Positions 53,419 through 62,744 are shown, counted from the first letter of the stretch. The stretch: DNA of 64,000 bases from Mediterraneibacter gnavus ATCC 29149 (GCF_008121495.1 NZ_CP043051.1:1161001-1225000), one strand, 5' to 3'. Numbers and translations: made by a program. Notes: a model not told the origin generated them from the letters alone.

Positions 53419-53667
53419 TTAAAGAGGCCTGGTCTTGATCAGTGCCTCTTTTTCTTTTCTGGACAGCTGTTTGATGGCATATTCTCTTTTCATTGCCTCT
53501 TCTCTTGTCTGAAATTCTTCATAGTAGACCAGTTCCACCGGTCTTCTGGCTTTTGTATACTTGGCTCCCTTCCCGGCATTGTGGCTTGTAATCCGCTTTT
53601 TCAGATCATTGGTCCATCCGGTATACAGAGAATCATCTTTGCATTTTAAGATATATGTATAGTTCAT
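53419..53667 (-). CDS. GIY-YIG nuclease family protein (YhbQ/UPF0213-like)
   Basis: 82 residues from the ATG at 53667 (AAGAGGTG upstream). YTYILKCKDDSLYTGWTNDLKKRI carries the YIL...YTG core, followed by the catalytic Arg and the Glu in LVYYEEF. Stand-alone GIY-YIG proteins of this size are poorly understood and may act in DNA repair. Its last codons form the rubrerythrin terminator of the opposite strand. Confidence 0.92.
   Translation of the reverse strand: MNYTYILKCKDDSLYTGWTNDLKKRITSHNAGKGAKYTKARRPVELVYYEEFQTREEAMKREYAIKQLSRKEKEALIKTRPL
53421..53458 (+). terminator. Terminator of the rubrerythrin gene
   Basis: Stem AAAGAGGC / GCCTCTTT and a TTTTTCTTTTC tail, located inside the 3' end of the convergent GIY-YIG coding region. 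Confidence 0.8.
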
Positions 53668-53735
53668 TTTGTCACCTCTTATCAATGTCCTCTATTTTAC
53701 TCCTCTTTTGTGCTCCAAATCAAGCATCGTTATGG

Positions 53736-53776
53736 AAAATAAAAAGGGATACGAAACATTTTATTTTTCGCACCCC
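53736..53776 (-). terminator. Terminator of the spoIID-spoIIQ-like genes
   Basis: 11-bp stem with two G-U pairs (GGGGTGCGAAA / TTTCGTATCCC on the minus strand) and a TTTTTATTTT tail. Confidence 0.8.
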
Positions 53777-53783
53777 CTGACTG

Positions 53784-54500
53784 TTATTCCATATATACTG
53801 CCGGATCTTTCGCTTCTCCGTCTTTTGTCACCTCGAAATAAAGATTTGGACCTTCTACGCTATAGTATTTTGTCGGTTCACTTAAATATCCTACAGTCTG
53901 TCCCTGTGCCACAAAATCCCCAATTGCAAGCGGCACATCTTTGAGCTGCCCGTAAACTGCACTGTAACCGTTTCCCATATCCAGTGTGACTGTCACTCCT
54001 GTCTGTGCAGTTTCTTCAATATTGGTTACGATTCCGTCTGCAGAAGCTCCTATCATTTCTCCGGCTTCTCCTGCGATAATCATTGCAGGATTATACTTGT
54101 ACTGTTCCAGTGTCTGAAAAAATACCGTCTTATCCATGCTGTATCCAAGAATCACACTTCCACTTGCCGGCCATGCAAGTGTACTGTTTTCATCAAAATA
54201 AACTTGTTTTGCCGGTGCTGCTGTCTCTGTCTGTGTCTCTGCGCTTTCATTCGTACCTGTCTCTGATCCATTTTCTGCGGATGTATCTTCTTCGGCCTGC
54301 GGCAGAACAATATCATTGGTATTGGTTGTTCTGGTCTCTTCTGTAACGGTGTTGTTTTTTGCAAGCTGGCTTCCCGTTGCTCTTCGGTGATAGCTGTTGT
54401 ATACAACGGCTCCCACGACAGATACTACAACGACGAAACAGATCACAATCGCAACTGACATTCCTTTACTTTTTAAGGAAGGCTTTTCATTGTTATTCAT
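53784..54500 (-). CDS. SpoIIQ-like membrane protein with a degenerate LytM (M23) domain
   Basis: 238 residues from the ATG at 54500 (AGAGG 8 nt upstream). One membrane helix (VAIVICFVVVVSVVGAVVY), a Ser/Thr/Glu-rich linker (about 55-95) and a LytM fold (about 105-238). The zinc ligands are gone: the usual H-x3-D region reads GYSMDKTVFF, the A-H-L motif reads YGQL, and H-x-H reads LYFE. This favours a structural role like SpoIIQ, the forespore half of the SpoIIQ-SpoIIIAH channel. It follows spoIID by 42 bp. Confidence 0.82.
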   Translation of the reverse strand: MNNNEKPSLKSKGMSVAIVICFVVVVSVVGAVVYNSYHRRATGSQLAKNNTVTEETRTTNTNDIVLPQAEEDTSAENGSETGTNESAETQTETAAPAKQVYFDENSTLAWPASGSVILGYSMDKTVFFQTLEQYKYNPAMIIAGEAGEMIGASADGIVTNIEETAQTGVTVTLDMGNGYSAVYGQLKDVPLAIGDFVAQGQTVGYLSEPTKYYSVEGPNLYFEVTKDGEAKDPAVYME

Positions 54501-54542
54501 ATTCATCACCTCTGGCTATATTTTTGCCAGAAGCACTGCTGT

Positions 54543-55517
54543 TTATTCTGGTTTTTCCAAAATTTCTTCGGAGTTTGTGATCGTTGTTCCCTCAAAGAAG
54601 AATTCCAGAATCTCTTTATAATTTTGACCGTTTTTCGCCAGTTCATTTGCCGTCCACTGGCTCATCCCAAGTCCGTGCCCTTTTCCCATTGTGGTGATTT
54701 TGAGTCCTCCTGATTCTTCCTGTATGGAAAATGCACTGGATGCAAGAGATAACGCATCTCGAAATTCATCTCCGCTGCAGACCGTGTTTCCAATCCGAAA
54801 TTTGGAAACATATCCTGCAGAATCTTTTTCCTGGATTTCAAAATCTTCGAATTTCAGCGCTTTTTTGGCTTCTGCTTCTCCCTCTGCCGCTTCCAGGAAC
54901 GACCGGCACTTTTTCTTGATCTCATCATACGAAAACTGATACACATGCATCTCGTCTTCCGCCTTCACATCCTCCAGACATTCTCTTGTCGCAAGATACG
55001 GATATGTATCCCCGCCGATCACTTCTTTTCCGCTTCTTGTCTTTCCGTTACTGGATTGATGATACGGAACCCAGGCATAAGAATCCTGATAAAAAAGCAC
55101 TTGTGTCTCTGTTTCATCCAGCACCTCTCTTAATTTCTTATAATAATTCTCAAAATTTTCAGCTCCCCATTTTTTCTTCAATTCTTCCGGTGTCAGATAT
55201 GCCTCTTTGAACACAACATCCTGTGCAGCCTGCTGATACAGCATGGTACGAAGTACTACTGCCTGTGCCTTCAGTGCCTCTTTTTCATAGGATGCTGGCA
55301 TTGTTTTCCCTAAAATTCCCATCATGTATTCTGTCCACGGAACCGTCCTAACAGTCTTCTCACCGTCCTGATCTTCTGTTTCTGCCTGAACACAAGGTTC
55401 CTGCGACATTCCCAGTACATCGATTCCGTTTACAAAAACTGTGACTACATAGGGAAGCAATAACAGGATTGTCAAAAACGCTCCCGCTGATTTTAGTTTT
55501 TGATGTTTTATCTTCAT
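54543..55517 (-). CDS. spoIID: Stage II sporulation protein D
   Basis: 324 residues from the ATG at 55517 (GGAGG 6 nt upstream; the reading from 55622 crosses the hairpin). Signal anchor (AGAFLTILLLLPYVVTVFVNG), then the SpoIID domain with EYMMGILGKTMPASYEKEALKAQAVVLRT and GKGHGLGMSQWTANELAKNGQNYKEIL. SpoIID is a lytic transglycosylase needed for engulfment. A candidate SigE promoter lies in the hairpin just upstream. Confidence 0.93.
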   Translation of the reverse strand: MKIKHQKLKSAGAFLTILLLLPYVVTVFVNGIDVLGMSQEPCVQAETEDQDGEKTVRTVPWTEYMMGILGKTMPASYEKEALKAQAVVLRTMLYQQAAQDVVFKEAYLTPEELKKKWGAENFENYYKKLREVLDETETQVLFYQDSYAWVPYHQSSNGKTRSGKEVIGGDTYPYLATRECLEDVKAEDEMHVYQFSYDEIKKKCRSFLEAAEGEAEAKKALKFEDFEIQEKDSAGYVSKFRIGNTVCSGDEFRDALSLASSAFSIQEESGGLKITTMGKGHGLGMSQWTANELAKNGQNYKEILEFFFEGTTITNSEEILEKPE

Positions 55518-55564
55518 AAAAAACCTCCATGATGCAGTATATGCACCATGGAGGTCTGATATCC
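55518..55564 (-). promoter_or_regulatory. Terminator hairpin with a candidate SigE promoter and the spoIID SD
   Basis: Perfect outer stem CCTCCATG / CATGGAGG (55524-55531, 55547-55554) with an inner TGCA pair and six T before the ATG. On the minus strand GGATATC (55558-55564), 14-bp spacer, CATATACT (55536-55543) resembles a SigE promoter. Its start point would fall near 55529, leaving the SD GGAGG free. Confidence 0.5.
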
Positions 55565-55566
55565 TT

Positions 55567-56523
55567 TTATTCTTCTGCAGATGGTTTGTCATCTGTTTTC
55601 GGTTCTTCTTTTGTCCCGCCATACGTATAGCTGGAAGTCATCTGCTCATGCTCCGGTCTTGACAGTTCTTCCACCCTGCGGTATTCTCCCGGGATGATCT
55701 CTTCGTCTACTTTCTTAAACTCTCCGTCTACCGGATCCGCTGTATTCTGATCTTCTGCAGGCGTTTCCTCCTGCTTCGGCGCAGGAGCAGCCGGTGCCTC
55801 TTCCGATGTCTGCCGGGGCATCTCAGGTGCCGGCGCGATCGGCGGAGGTGTTGTCATAAACGGTGTTCCCAGATCCGGTTCTTTTCCCGGATTATACGGA
55901 CGATTCCGCATCACAAACAGACAAATGGATTCATACAGCGGAAGTAATACTCCCAGAACCGCATGTGCAACTGCCATTCCCGGTGTTGTAAATTTCTCAT
56001 AAATCTGACGGTTTACAAGAATTCGAAGCACACTGTAGACTGCATTGTACACTGTAAAAAATACAATGACGATAACTGTCACGATAATGATTCCTGTCAC
56101 TGCGCCAAAGCTAAAGCCGCCGTAAGATGAGAAAACCACACCAAATCCAAGCACTACCCATATGACCACATACAGGATACCGGTAACGATGGAAGAAATA
56201 AATGGCAGTACGATCAGCCAGATTCCCGGATTCTTGATCTGTTTATTTTTCAGATGTACCGTTCCGCCAAGCTCTCCCTGAAGGTACGTTCTGGCAAATG
56301 GTACAAACGCCAGCCATGGATAATCCATTCCTTCTCTTTTTGCCATGTTGTACATTCCGATTCCGCGGAAAATATAGTTTACGACCGCAACGGTCAGTCC
56401 AACCAGTAATATGATCAGGTAAAACATCAAAATTCCTGTCAGAATACTTCCTCCCACCTCATGAGTGGACGGAGTATTATAGTAACTAAAGTCCTCATAT
56501 GGCAATTCACTGTAAAATTCCAT
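55567..56523 (-). CDS. Polytopic membrane protein with a disordered acidic tail, unknown function
   Basis: 318 residues. About five helices in the first 210 residues (LTGILMFYLIILLVGLTVAVV, NPGIWLIVLPFISSIVTGILYVVIWVVL, VTGIIIVTVIVIVFFTVYNAVY and others), then a Pro/Glu-rich hydrophilic tail (about 215-318). The family is not recognised. It starts 10 nt after glgP's stop and is probably co-transcribed with it. Confidence 0.65.
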   Translation of the reverse strand: MEFYSELPYEDFSYYNTPSTHEVGGSILTGILMFYLIILLVGLTVAVVNYIFRGIGMYNMAKREGMDYPWLAFVPFARTYLQGELGGTVHLKNKQIKNPGIWLIVLPFISSIVTGILYVVIWVVLGFGVVFSSYGGFSFGAVTGIIIVTVIVIVFFTVYNAVYSVLRILVNRQIYEKFTTPGMAVAHAVLGVLLPLYESICLFVMRNRPYNPGKEPDLGTPFMTTPPPIAPAPEMPRQTSEEAPAAPAPKQEETPAEDQNTADPVDGEFKKVDEEIIPGEYRRVEELSRPEHEQMTSSYTYGGTKEEPKTDDKPSAEE

Positions 56524-56533
56524 AGGCTTCCTC

Positions 56534-59005
56534 CTATTCTTCGACCGGCTTTACAAACACCTTCTTCAGTTTCCAGATATCATCCACATACTCTTCAATC
56601 GTTCTGTCAGAGGTGAATTTTCCACTGCTGGCAGTGTTCATCATCGCCATTTTGGACCATCTGTCCTTATCTTTATATGCTTCTTCTACTTTCTTCTGTG
56701 CATCTGCATAGGAACGGAAATCCTTCAGAATAAAGTATGTGTCAGGTCTGTCTGTACACTGTGTGTTCAGAAGTGAGTTATACAGATCTTTGTACATCTC
56801 GTGGTTTCCGTTTGCATAGGTTCCATCCATCAGCTGATCTACCACACGCTTGATCTCCCAGTCATTGAAGTAAATCTCTGTCGGATTGTATCCGCCATGA
56901 TTTTCATAGTTGATAACTTCTTCTGAACTGAGTCCGAAGATAAATGCATTTTCAATGCCGACTTCATCCACAATCTCTACGTTGGCTCCGTCCATCGTAC
57001 CCAATGTCGGCGCACCGTTGAGCATGAATTTCATATTTCCGGTACCGGAAGCTTCTTTGGAAGCTGTAGAAATCTGCTCACTGACATCTGCTGCCGCAAA
57101 TAAAAGCTCTGCGTTGGATACACGGTAATCTTCGATAAATACAACTTTTAATTTGCCATTGATGCTTCTGTCATTATTGACTACATCTGCTACGGAGTTG
57201 ATCAGTTTGATCGTCTCTTTTGCACGTTTATATCCGGCCGCTGCTTTTGCTCCGAAAATAAAGGTTCTCGGATAGAAGCTCACCTCCGGATGTTCTTTGA
57301 TCTGATTGTACAGATACATTACATGCATGATATTTAACAACTGACGTTTGTACTCATGAAGACGTTTTACCTGTACATCAAAAATTGAATTCGGATCTAC
57401 TTCAATTCCGTTGTGTTTTTTGATATACGCTGCCAAACGGACTTTGTTGCGGTATTTGATCTCCATGAACTCTTTTCTCGCCTGCTCATCATCTACATAG
57501 GCTTTCAGCTTTCCGATCTGGGCAAGATCAGTGATCCAGCCGTCTCCGATCTTATTCGTGATCCAGTCTGCAAGCAGCTGATTTCCGTGAAGCAAAAATC
57601 TTCTCTGCGTGATTCCATTCGTCTTGTTATTAAATTTCTCCGGCATCATCTCATAGAAGTCTTTTAACTCTTGGTGTTTGAGGATCTCCGTATGGAGCTT
57701 TGCAACACCATTGACAGAATATCCTGCAATGATCGCCATATGTGCCATTCTTACCTGACCATCATAGAGAATTGCCATCTTGCGTACCTTCTCTTCATTT
57801 CCAGGATATTTTGCACGCACCTCAATCAGGAATCTTCTGTCAATCTCCTGTACGATCTGATAAATACGCGGAAGCAGTCTGGAGAACAGATCAATCGGCC
57901 ATTTTTCCAAAGCTTCTGACATAATCGTATGGTTCGTATATGCACAGGTCTTTGTTGTCACATCCCATGCTTCCTCCCATGTGAGCCCTTCCTGATCGAT
58001 GAGAAGACGCATCAGCTCCGGCACTGCCACGGTCGGGTGGGTATCATTCATCTGAATCGCTACCTTTTCGTAGAGTTTACGCACATCACTGTGTTTCTTT
58101 TTATACTTTTCAAGCATTGTCTGCAAGCTTGCGGAAATAAAGAAATACTGCTGTTTCAGACGAAGCTCTTTTCCTGCATAGTGATTGTCATTCGGATACA
58201 ATACATCTACGATCAGTTTTGCAAGATTCTCCTGCTCTACGGATTTGTGATAATCTCCTCTGTCAAATGCGTCCAGCTGGAAATCTGTGATTGCCTTTGC
58301 ATCCCACACACGCAGTGTATTGACTACGTGATTACCGTATCCCACGATCGGCATATCATATGGGATTGCAAGTACGGATTCATAATTTTCCTGTACAAAG
58401 ATATCTTTTCCTGTCTCCGGATCTTTGTCAAAATGTACATTTCCCCCGAAGCGCACTTCTTTTGCATATTCCTCGCGGCGCAGCTCAAACGGATTTCCTT
58501 CTTTGAGCCAGTTATCAGGTGTCTCCACCTGATAACCATTTTCTATTTTCTGCTTAAACATTCCATAGCGGTAACGGATTCCACATCCGTATGCCGGATA
58601 ATTCAAAGTGGACAATGAATCCAGAAAACATGCTGCAAGTCTTCCGAGTCCTCCGTTTCCAAGTGCTGCGTCCGGCTCTTCATCCTCAACAACGTTCAGA
58701 TCGATGTCCATCTCTTCCAGTGCTTCTTTGACCTCTTTGTATGCTGTCATATTGATCAGGTTATTGCCAAGCGCACGTCCCATCAGAAACTCCATGGACA
58801 TATAGTAGACGGCCTTTGCATCTGCTTCATCATAAGCCTTCTGCGTAGCGATCCAGTCATCCATAATAATATCTTTTACGGCATAGGAAACTGCCTGAAA
58901 TATCTGCTGTGGAGATGCTTCAGCAATATTTTTCCGATACAGAGTCCTTACATTTTCCCTGACTGCCTCTTTAAATGTTTCCTTTTCAAAACGTTTGCTG
59001 TACAT
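56534..59005 (-). CDS. glgP: Glycogen / alpha-glucan phosphorylase
   Basis: 823 residues, the normal length. The pyridoxal phosphate lysine is in EASGTGNMKFMLNGAPTLGTMDGANVE near 665, and DEEPDAALGNGGLGRLAACFLDS near 108 is the glucan-binding start motif. It releases glucose-1-phosphate from stored alpha-glucan. It lies 5 nt after ileS, so it can be reached by the ileS transcript. Confidence 0.96.
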   Translation of the reverse strand: MYSKRFEKETFKEAVRENVRTLYRKNIAEASPQQIFQAVSYAVKDIIMDDWIATQKAYDEADAKAVYYMSMEFLMGRALGNNLINMTAYKEVKEALEEMDIDLNVVEDEEPDAALGNGGLGRLAACFLDSLSTLNYPAYGCGIRYRYGMFKQKIENGYQVETPDNWLKEGNPFELRREEYAKEVRFGGNVHFDKDPETGKDIFVQENYESVLAIPYDMPIVGYGNHVVNTLRVWDAKAITDFQLDAFDRGDYHKSVEQENLAKLIVDVLYPNDNHYAGKELRLKQQYFFISASLQTMLEKYKKKHSDVRKLYEKVAIQMNDTHPTVAVPELMRLLIDQEGLTWEEAWDVTTKTCAYTNHTIMSEALEKWPIDLFSRLLPRIYQIVQEIDRRFLIEVRAKYPGNEEKVRKMAILYDGQVRMAHMAIIAGYSVNGVAKLHTEILKHQELKDFYEMMPEKFNNKTNGITQRRFLLHGNQLLADWITNKIGDGWITDLAQIGKLKAYVDDEQARKEFMEIKYRNKVRLAAYIKKHNGIEVDPNSIFDVQVKRLHEYKRQLLNIMHVMYLYNQIKEHPEVSFYPRTFIFGAKAAAGYKRAKETIKLINSVADVVNNDRSINGKLKVVFIEDYRVSNAELLFAAADVSEQISTASKEASGTGNMKFMLNGAPTLGTMDGANVEIVDEVGIENAFIFGLSSEEVINYENHGGYNPTEIYFNDWEIKRVVDQLMDGTYANGNHEMYKDLYNSLLNTQCTDRPDTYFILKDFRSYADAQKKVEEAYKDKDRWSKMAMMNTASSGKFTSDRTIEEYVDDIWKLKKVFVKPVEE

Positions 59006-59010
59006 GTCGA

Positions 59011-62000
59011 TTATCTCCCTTCTTTTTCGACTCCCATGAAAACAGCTTCTCCATTAATCTTCCATTCTTTTACGAATCCGGCCGGCTCTGCTTTTTCTGC
59101 AGAAACTGCCAGAACCTCAGAACAGATCTGTGTACCGTTCGCTGCGAAGACTGCCTCTGCCTTTTCGCTTCCTTTGTAGGTCACTTTGATCTTATCCATC
59201 ACTTCAAATCCGGCTTCTTTTCTCATTGTCTGGATCTTACTGATGATCTCTCTTACAAATCCTTCCTCCAGAAGCTCTTCTGTCAGATTTGTATCCAGAA
59301 CAACGGTGATTCCATTGTCATTTTCAGAAACATATCCTTCAATCTGTGCAGTATCGATCAACAAATCTTCTTTGAACAGTGTTACTTCCTGTCCGTTAAT
59401 ATCCAGTTTCAGAGAACCTGTTTCGTTAATCTCATCCATTGCTGCATTGCCATCGAGCTGGTCTAACGCAGCTTTGATTCCACCCAACATTTTACCATAT
59501 TTTGGTCCGACTGTCTTTAACTGTGGTTTAAAACTATAAGAAGTAAAGTCTCTTACATCATCTGTAAATTTTACATTTTTTACATTCAGCTCATCTGCCA
59601 CGATCTCCTGATAAAATTCCGGCAGATCGAATCCTGCTTTCACGAACATCTGTCCGATCGGCTGACGGTTTTTGATGTTGGATGCGTTACGGCATGCACG
59701 GCCCATGACAACCAGTTTTAATACATTGTCCATATCTGCTTCCAGTTTTTCATCGATCAGTTCGTTCTGAACCTCCGGATAATCACAAAGGTGGATACTT
59801 TCCGGAGCGGATGCATCAACACTCTTCACCAGGTTCTGGTAGATTTCTTCTGTCATGAACGGGATCATCGGCGCAGCAACTTTCGATACTGTCACAAGCG
59901 CAGTGTACAATGTCATGTACGCATTGATCTTATCCTGTTCCATTCCTTTTGCCCAGAAACGCTCACGGCTTCTTCTGACATACCAGTTACTCATGTCATC
60001 CACGAAATCCTGCAGTGCTCTTGCACTTTCCGGAATTCTGTAGTTTGCCAGATGCTCATCCACTGTTTTTGTCAGTGTATTCAGTTTGGACAGAAGCCAT
60101 TTATCCATGACTCCTAATTTATCATATTCCAGTGTATATTTTGTTGCGTCAAATCCATCAATATTTGCATACAGTACGAAGAATGCGTATGTGTTCCACA
60201 GAGTTCCCATGAATTTACGCTGTCCTTCTACAACTGCTTTTCCGTGGAAACGGTTTGGAAGCCATGGTGCACTGTTGCTGTAGAAGTACCAGCGGATCGC
60301 ATCTGCTCCGTATGTCTCCAGTGCGTCAAATGGATCGACCGCGTTTCCTTTGGACTTACTCATCTTCTGTCCGTTCTCATCCTGCACATGTCCAAGAACG
60401 ATAACATTCTTGTATGGCGCTTTGTTAAACAGCAATGTAGAAATCGCAAGCAGAGAGTAGAACCATCCTCTTGTCTGGTCTACCGCCTCGGAAATAAAGT
60501 CTGCCGGGAACTGCTGTTTGAACAAATCTTCGTTCTCAAACGGATAGTGGTGCTGTGCAAACGGCATGGAACCACTGTCAAACCAGCAGTCAATCACTTC
60601 CGGTACACGGTGCATCTGTTTTCCACACTCTGGACAAGTAATCGTCACATCGTCGATATATGGACGGTGCAGTTCGATATCATCCGGACAGTTATCAGAC
60701 ATCTCTTTTAATTCTGCAATGCTTCCAATAGAGTGCATATGTCCGCATTCACACTCCCAGATATTCAGCGGTGTTCCCCAGTAACGGTTACGGCTGATTC
60801 CCCAGTCCTGAACGTTTTCAAGCCAGTCTCCGAAACGTCCTTTTCCGATGTTTTCCGGAATCCAGTTGATTGTGTTGTTGTTTGCAATCAGATCTTCTTT
60901 TACAGCCGTCATCTTGATGAACCAGGACTCACGTGCGTAGTAGATCAGCGGAGTATCACATCTCCAGCAGTGCGGATAGCTGTGCTCAAATTTCGGAGCG
61001 TCAAAGAGAAGTCCTCTCTCATCCAGATCTTTGAGTACCATCGGATCTGCCTTTTTCACAAATACTCCTGCAAACGGAGTCTCTGCTGCCATATCCCCTT
61101 TTTCATCTACAAGCTGTACAAACGGGAGTTCATAATTTCTTCCGACATTTGCATCGTCCTCACCAAATGCAGGCGCAATATGAACGACTCCGGTACCGTC
61201 TGTCAATGTAACGTAGTTATCACATGTCACATAAAATGCTTTTTTATGCTGTTTCTCTGCACTGTCAGCTGCACACTGGTACAATGGCTCATACTCTTTG
61301 TATTCCAGATCTTTTCCTACATATGTCTCCAGAACCTCATAAGCCGGTGTTCCTTCTTCTGCAAGCTTTCCAAGAACCGTATTAAGAAGTGCCTCTGCCA
61401 TGTAATATACATAACCGTCTGCTGCTTTTACTTTTACATAAGTCTCACTTGGATTTACACAAAGTGCAAGGTTTGACGGCAGTGTCCAAGGTGTTGTTGT
61501 CCATGCCAGAATGTATGCGTCTTCGTTTTTTACCTTAAATCTTACGATTGCAGAACGCTCTTTCACATCCTTGTATCCCTGTGCCACTTCCTGCGCAGAC
61601 AACGGAGTTCCGCAGCGAGGGCAGTAAGGTACAATCTTAAATCCTTTGTAGAGGAGCTTTTTGTCCCAGATCTGTTTCAATGCCCACCACTCGGATTCGA
61701 TGAAATTGTTGTCGTATGTTACATAAGGATGCTCCATATCTGCCCAGAATCCAACCGTGCTGGAGAAATCCTCCCACATTCCTTTGTATTTCCATACGCT
61801 CTCTTTACATTTGTCGATAAACGGCTCCAGTCCGTATCCTTCAATCTGATCTTTTCCGTCCAGACCAAGCAGCTTTTCTACTTCCAGCTCTACCGGCAGA
61901 CCATGGGTATCCCATCCTGCTTTACGAGGAACCTTGTATCCCTTCATTGTGCGGTATCTCGGGATCATATCTTTGATAACACGTGTCAGAACGTGACCGA

Positions 62001-62166
62001 TATGCGGTTTTCCGTTTGCTGTCGGAGGTCCGTCGTAAAAGGTGTACTCCGGACATCCTTCTTTTTCCTCCATACTTTTCTGGAAGATATCATGCTCTTT
62101 CCAGAATGCTTCAACTTCTTTTTCACGTCCTACGAAATTCATATCCGTGGAAACTTTCTTGTACAT
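59011..62166 (-). CDS. ileS: Isoleucyl-tRNA synthetase
   Basis: 1051 residues, the long (eukaryote-like) form. HIGH motif PPTANGKPHIGHVL, KMSKS motif ENGQKMSKSKGNAVDP, CP1 editing domain (YILAWTTTPWTLPSN ... GTGVVHIAPAFGEDD), anticodon-binding C-terminus. Zinc cysteines CECGH and CPECGK are visible. It is controlled by a T-box leader with an Ile specifier. Confidence 0.97.
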   Translation of the reverse strand: MYKKVSTDMNFVGREKEVEAFWKEHDIFQKSMEEKEGCPEYTFYDGPPTANGKPHIGHVLTRVIKDMIPRYRTMKGYKVPRKAGWDTHGLPVELEVEKLLGLDGKDQIEGYGLEPFIDKCKESVWKYKGMWEDFSSTVGFWADMEHPYVTYDNNFIESEWWALKQIWDKKLLYKGFKIVPYCPRCGTPLSAQEVAQGYKDVKERSAIVRFKVKNEDAYILAWTTTPWTLPSNLALCVNPSETYVKVKAADGYVYYMAEALLNTVLGKLAEEGTPAYEVLETYVGKDLEYKEYEPLYQCAADSAEKQHKKAFYVTCDNYVTLTDGTGVVHIAPAFGEDDANVGRNYELPFVQLVDEKGDMAAETPFAGVFVKKADPMVLKDLDERGLLFDAPKFEHSYPHCWRCDTPLIYYARESWFIKMTAVKEDLIANNNTINWIPENIGKGRFGDWLENVQDWGISRNRYWGTPLNIWECECGHMHSIGSIAELKEMSDNCPDDIELHRPYIDDVTITCPECGKQMHRVPEVIDCWFDSGSMPFAQHHYPFENEDLFKQQFPADFISEAVDQTRGWFYSLLAISTLLFNKAPYKNVIVLGHVQDENGQKMSKSKGNAVDPFDALETYGADAIRWYFYSNSAPWLPNRFHGKAVVEGQRKFMGTLWNTYAFFVLYANIDGFDATKYTLEYDKLGVMDKWLLSKLNTLTKTVDEHLANYRIPESARALQDFVDDMSNWYVRRSRERFWAKGMEQDKINAYMTLYTALVTVSKVAAPMIPFMTEEIYQNLVKSVDASAPESIHLCDYPEVQNELIDEKLEADMDNVLKLVVMGRACRNASNIKNRQPIGQMFVKAGFDLPEFYQEIVADELNVKNVKFTDDVRDFTSYSFKPQLKTVGPKYGKMLGGIKAALDQLDGNAAMDEINETGSLKLDINGQEVTLFKEDLLIDTAQIEGYVSENDNGITVVLDTNLTEELLEEGFVREIISKIQTMRKEAGFEVMDKIKVTYKGSEKAEAVFAANGTQICSEVLAVSAEKAEPAGFVKEWKINGEAVFMGVEKEGR

Positions 62167-62249
62167 AGCGCTTTTCCTTTCTACTTTTCTTTTATTTTTC
62201 TGAGTTACTGTTTATGCTGTACAGGAACTGATGCTGCCTTCGTTTCTAT

Positions 62250-62526
62250 AGTAAAAAAACTTTCGTCCTGTAATAGGACGAAAGTTTAAAAATCTTACGT
62301 TAACCACCTGTTACAACATACTTAGATATCATATTCTGATATCCGTTATATGCGTTCCTTTAACGGCGGAACCCCGTCAGCCTTTACTTCTCGCGGTTCA
62401 AGGACTGCAGCTCGAAAGTGATCTTCGGAAAAATCCTACTGATACCGGCCTTCCACCACCACCGGCTCGCTGAAACGTTCAGAAAGATCCTACTCTCTTT
62501 GTCATCGCTTTTTGATATTAAAATAC
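62250..62526 (-). ncRNA. T-box riboswitch of ileS (specifier AUC)
   Basis: Leader of about 275 nt between promoter and ileS. Stem I starts with GCGATGACAAAGAGAGTAG and has the distal GAGCCGGTGG motif. The specifier loop AAGATCACTT places the Ile codon ATC at 62420-62422. Stem IIA/B is GACGGGGTTCCGCCGTTA. The antiterminator core is AGGTGGTTAACG, where TGGT (62303-62306) can pair with the ACCA end of uncharged tRNA-Ile. A terminator (62252-62285) follows. Confidence 0.88.
62252..62285 (-). terminator. T-box regulated terminator
   Basis: 11-bp perfect stem ACTTTCGTCCT / AGGACGAAAGT, 5-nt loop, and seven T on the minus strand. Confidence 0.9.
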
Positions 62527-62532
62527 AAAATT

Positions 62533-62561
62533 ATTATAAGAAGAAACCAGAGAATAGTCAA
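62533..62561 (-). promoter_or_regulatory. Promoter of the ileS T-box transcript
   Basis: TTGACT (62556-62561), 17-bp spacer, TATAAT (62533-62538). Confidence 0.75.
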
Positions 62562-62648
62562 GGGATTTCCTGCTACTCTTTTACTACATCCATTACAAAT
62601 TCACTAAACTTATTTTCAATAATATAATTTCTTTATATAATAAGAAAC

Positions 62649-62673
62649 AAAAAAACAACACCAACCGGTGCTG
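62649..62673 (-). terminator. Terminator of the rRNA operon
   Basis: Stem CAGCACC / GGTGTTG (one G-U pair, 4-nt loop) and a seven-T tail on the minus strand, about 75 nt past the 23S 3' end. Confidence 0.8.
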
Positions 62674-62744
62674 CCTCTCATTCCATCTGTATTTCCTGTA
62701 CCTTCAAAACTGCATACAAAGAATCATCCATTTCCTATCACCTT

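Noticed and set aside
62390..62405. TTGAACCGCG taken at first for the T-box antiterminator core
   Set aside because: It lies too far upstream of the terminator, in the Stem I/II junction. The real core with TGGT is at about 62297-62310.
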